Assembly: GCA_002432795.1 (NCBI GenBank)
Contig: DJGU01000103.1
Span: 4,300-11,725 of the forward strand
From: Anaerolineaceae bacterium UBA5838
GTDB lineage: Bacteria; Chloroflexota; Anaerolineae; Anaerolineales; Anaerolineaceae
Length of the DNA stretch: 7,426 nucleotides
Direction: 5' to 3'
Both the position numbers and the translations under genes were made by a program. Below are positions 6,332-7,426 of the stretch, in pieces; the stretch's first letter is position 1; each line of letters starts with the position of its first letter. Under the pieces are notes generated by a model. It had not been told where the DNA came from and searched no databases. It saw only the letters and a list, made by a program, of their open reading frames with translations.

Positions 6332-6342
6332 GGTTAACTTCG

Positions 6343-7023
6343 TCAGGCCAATTGCAGGCGGGTGGAAGACGCGTTCATTAAATCCAGCACTAACAACTCG
6401 CTACTGAGACCCTGCCTGCCGAGCAGCAATTTGACCACTTCAGCCGCTTGCAATGCGCCAACCGCCACGGCAGTAAAACTAAGCGTGCCTGCGCTGACTT
6501 CCTCACCCTGTTCCTCACGCGCATCGCCATACAAAATTCTCAACAAATCCTCACCCGGCTGAACAACGCACACCTGCCCGCACCAACCAGCCACCGCACC
6601 GTGTACCAGCGGTAAGCCGGCGTTTTTGGCAGCATCCTGAAGCACCAAACGCGACGGAATGTTATCCAGGCAATCCATCACCACATCACAATCCGCCAGC
6701 AGCTCCATGGCATTCTCAGCGGTGAGATCAGCCTGTACGGCGTCAACTTCCACCAGCGGGTTGACCGCCATCACGCGCTGCTTAGCCGCCAGGGTCTTGG
6801 GTCTGTTCAGGTTCATGGTGGAGCACAGTATCTGACGGTTGAGGTTTGTTGCCTCAAAAAGATCTCCATCCACAACGCGCAAATGTCCCACACCAATCCG
6901 CGCAAGGCATTCAATCACCATCCCACCCAGTCCCCCGCAGCCAACCACAAGCACGCGGTCAATGGCGAGGGTTGCCTGATCCGCCTCGCTGAGAGCGTCG
7001 TGATTTCGCAGGTAGCGTTCCAT
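6343..7023 (-). CDS. ThiF/MoeB/HesA-family adenylyltransferase, probably for the AOR cofactor
   Basis: A 226-residue E1-like enzyme that would adenylate the C-terminal glycine of a sulfur-carrier protein. Seen in order: RYLRN at the N-terminus as in MoeB/ThiF, nucleotide loop GCGGLGG (28-34), DGDLFEATNLNRQ (52-64) with the Asp and Arg that bind ATP and Mg, Lys76/Lys81, and MDCLDN (116-121). Unusually, the two CxxC zinc pairs are absent: residues 152-190 hold no CxxC, and no Cys sits at the usual catalytic-cysteine region. It follows the ThiS/MoaD-like gene directly and belongs with the aldehyde:ferredoxin oxidoreductase, so its job is probably sulfur transfer for molybdo- or tungstopterin. 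The ATG at 7023 has GGAGG nine bases upstream. A TTG at 7032 would add three residues but sits directly against that site. Confidence 0.85.
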   Translation of the reverse strand: MERYLRNHDALSEADQATLAIDRVLVVGCGGLGGMVIECLARIGVGHLRVVDGDLFEATNLNRQILCSTMNLNRPKTLAAKQRVMAVNPLVEVDAVQADLTAENAMELLADCDVVMDCLDNIPSRLVLQDAAKNAGLPLVHGAVAGWCGQVCVVQPGEDLLRILYGDAREEQGEEVSAGTLSFTAVAVGALQAAEVVKLLLGRQGLSSELLVLDLMNASSTRLQLA

Positions 7024-7028
7024 CTTGC

Positions 7029-7226
7029 TCAACCTCCCGCCATCAGATGCAGCACCAGAACGTCATCCCCATCCTGGATGAGCTGCTTTTCGTAATCTTC
7101 TTCAGGCACAAACTCGCCGTTAACACGCACGATGATGTGCCTGAAGGTGAACATCTTTTCATCCAGCAGGGCTCTCACGGTCATGCCGGGATGCCAGGGA
7201 AAATCTTCGGTATTGACCTTGATCAC
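7029..7226 (-). CDS. ThiS/MoaD-like sulfur-carrier protein
   Basis: A 65-residue ubiquitin-fold protein ending in MAGG; the Gly-Gly tail is the site of adenylation and thiocarboxylate formation. The strand pattern is typical of ThiS/MoaD: IKVNTEDF, then TVRALLDEK, IIVRVNGEFVPEEDYEKQ and DGDDVLVLHLMAGG. The VNGE(F/I)VP and DGD blocks favour the ThiS subfamily. The genomic place, directly after an aldehyde:ferredoxin oxidoreductase gene and before an E1-like gene, suggests it donates sulfur for the dithiolene of that enzyme's pterin cofactor. A role in thiamin synthesis is not excluded. The start is GTG at 7226, overlapping the oxidoreductase stop as GTGA, with no strong ribosome site of its own, so it is probably read by translational coupling. 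Confidence 0.85.
   Translation of the reverse strand: MIKVNTEDFPWHPGMTVRALLDEKMFTFRHIIVRVNGEFVPEEDYEKQLIQDGDDVLVLHLMAGG
7033..7037 (-). promoter_or_regulatory. Ribosome site of the adenylyltransferase, embedded in the Gly-Gly codons
   Basis: The last codons of the sulfur carrier read GCG GGA GGT TGA. GGAGG within the two glycine codons is a full Shine-Dalgarno sequence nine bases before the ATG at 7023. It fixes the start of the downstream gene and couples the two reading frames. Confidence 0.7.
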
Positions 7227-7426
7227 CGTTTGGGCTCAATCACTTCCAACAGTTCCGGCAGATCCATACCAATTTCCTTCAGTCTTTCCGGCGTTGGGAT
7301 GCCATTTTCCGTCCAGCCCCGGCGCCGGTAGACGGCGTCCATCAACTGCTCATACTGGTCTTCACGGTAGCGGCGGGTGGCAGCAATTTTCTCATCCAGA
7401 TCCATCGTCTCCGGGTCGAGCTGCTG
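7223..7426 (-). CDS. aor: Aldehyde:ferredoxin oxidoreductase, C-terminal end (runs off right edge)
   Basis: Only the last 67 residues are present. The segment with YRRRGWTENGIPTPERLKEIGM matches the conserved C-terminal end of the aldehyde:ferredoxin oxidoreductase family, where a stretch of the form RGWDENGIPT..KL.ELGL is typical. These enzymes oxidise aldehydes to acids, or reduce acids at low potential, with a tungsten or molybdenum bis-pterin cofactor and an Fe4S4 cluster, passing electrons to ferredoxin. The metal and cluster ligands lie outside the window, so neither activity nor exact subfamily can be checked. The next gene overlaps its stop by four bases. Aldehydes from amino-acid or sugar fermentation are plausible substrates, but this is inferred from the family only. 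Confidence 0.85.
   Translation of the reverse strand, partial: QQLDPETMDLDEKIAATRRYREDQYEQLMDAVYRRRGWTENGIPTPERLKEIGMDLPELLEVIEPKR

Larger units (their letters stand above)
5613..6342. other. 730-base intergenic region filled with REP-like repeats
   Basis: No credible gene lies here. Frames that stay open either run through the repeats or lack a ribosome site and any protein-like pattern. The region holds two direct copies of a two-hairpin repeat, a third and different inverted repeat between them, and a possible promoter beside the dehydrogenase gene. The remaining stretch (about 5932-6071) shows only a short CCCTGC/GCAGGG inverted repeat next to the third element. Confidence 0.75.

Noticed and set aside
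7024..7032. TTG start for the adenylyltransferase, adding three residues
   Set aside because: The GGAGG site directly abuts this TTG, leaving no spacer, but is nine bases from the ATG at 7023, which also matches the family N-terminus.

Overview
The window looks like a stretch of bacterial chromosome. Every gene I can support lies on the minus strand, so transcription runs from right to left. The gene mix suggests an anaerobe or facultative anaerobe: a probable tungsten-dependent aldehyde:ferredoxin oxidoreductase with its own cofactor-sulfur genes, a glutamate-semialdehyde dehydrogenase and secreted FG-GAP proteins. A member of Chloroflexota (Anaerolineae-like) is my best guess. It rests on overall protein flavour, not on a diagnostic marker, so treat it as tentative.

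Right end (about 6343-7426): the last 67 codons of an aldehyde:ferredoxin oxidoreductase overlap by four bases a 65-residue ThiS/MoaD-like sulfur carrier ending in Gly-Gly. The carrier is followed at once by a ThiF/MoeB/HesA-like adenylyltransferase. The three form one translationally coupled unit that probably makes the enzyme and supplies sulfur for its pterin cofactor. The adenylyltransferase lacks the usual zinc cysteines.

Middle intergenic region (5613-6342, 730 bases): no gene. It holds two direct copies of a composite repeat built from two hairpins with GTAG at both outer ends, which resembles REP/BIME elements. Between them lies a third, unrelated inverted repeat of REP type. A weak promoter candidate lies next to the dehydrogenase gene.

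Centre (2641-5612): a 530-residue L-glutamate gamma-semialdehyde (1-pyrroline-5-carboxylate) dehydrogenase, a 79-residue two-helix membrane protein, and a D-2-hydroxyacid dehydrogenase. They are closely spaced and may be co-transcribed.

Left (1-2531): rarA, a AAA+ ATPase that acts at stalled replication forks, with a perfect GAAC-N4-GTTC palindrome just upstream that resembles a Gram-positive-type LexA box. After rarA a strong sigma-70-like promoter drives a two-gene unit: a secreted FG-GAP/VCBS-repeat protein and a lipoprotein that runs off the left end.

I found no tRNA, rRNA, CRISPR array, transposase or phage gene. The most unusual material is the repeat cluster and the LexA-like site. 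The coding genes belong to recognised families.
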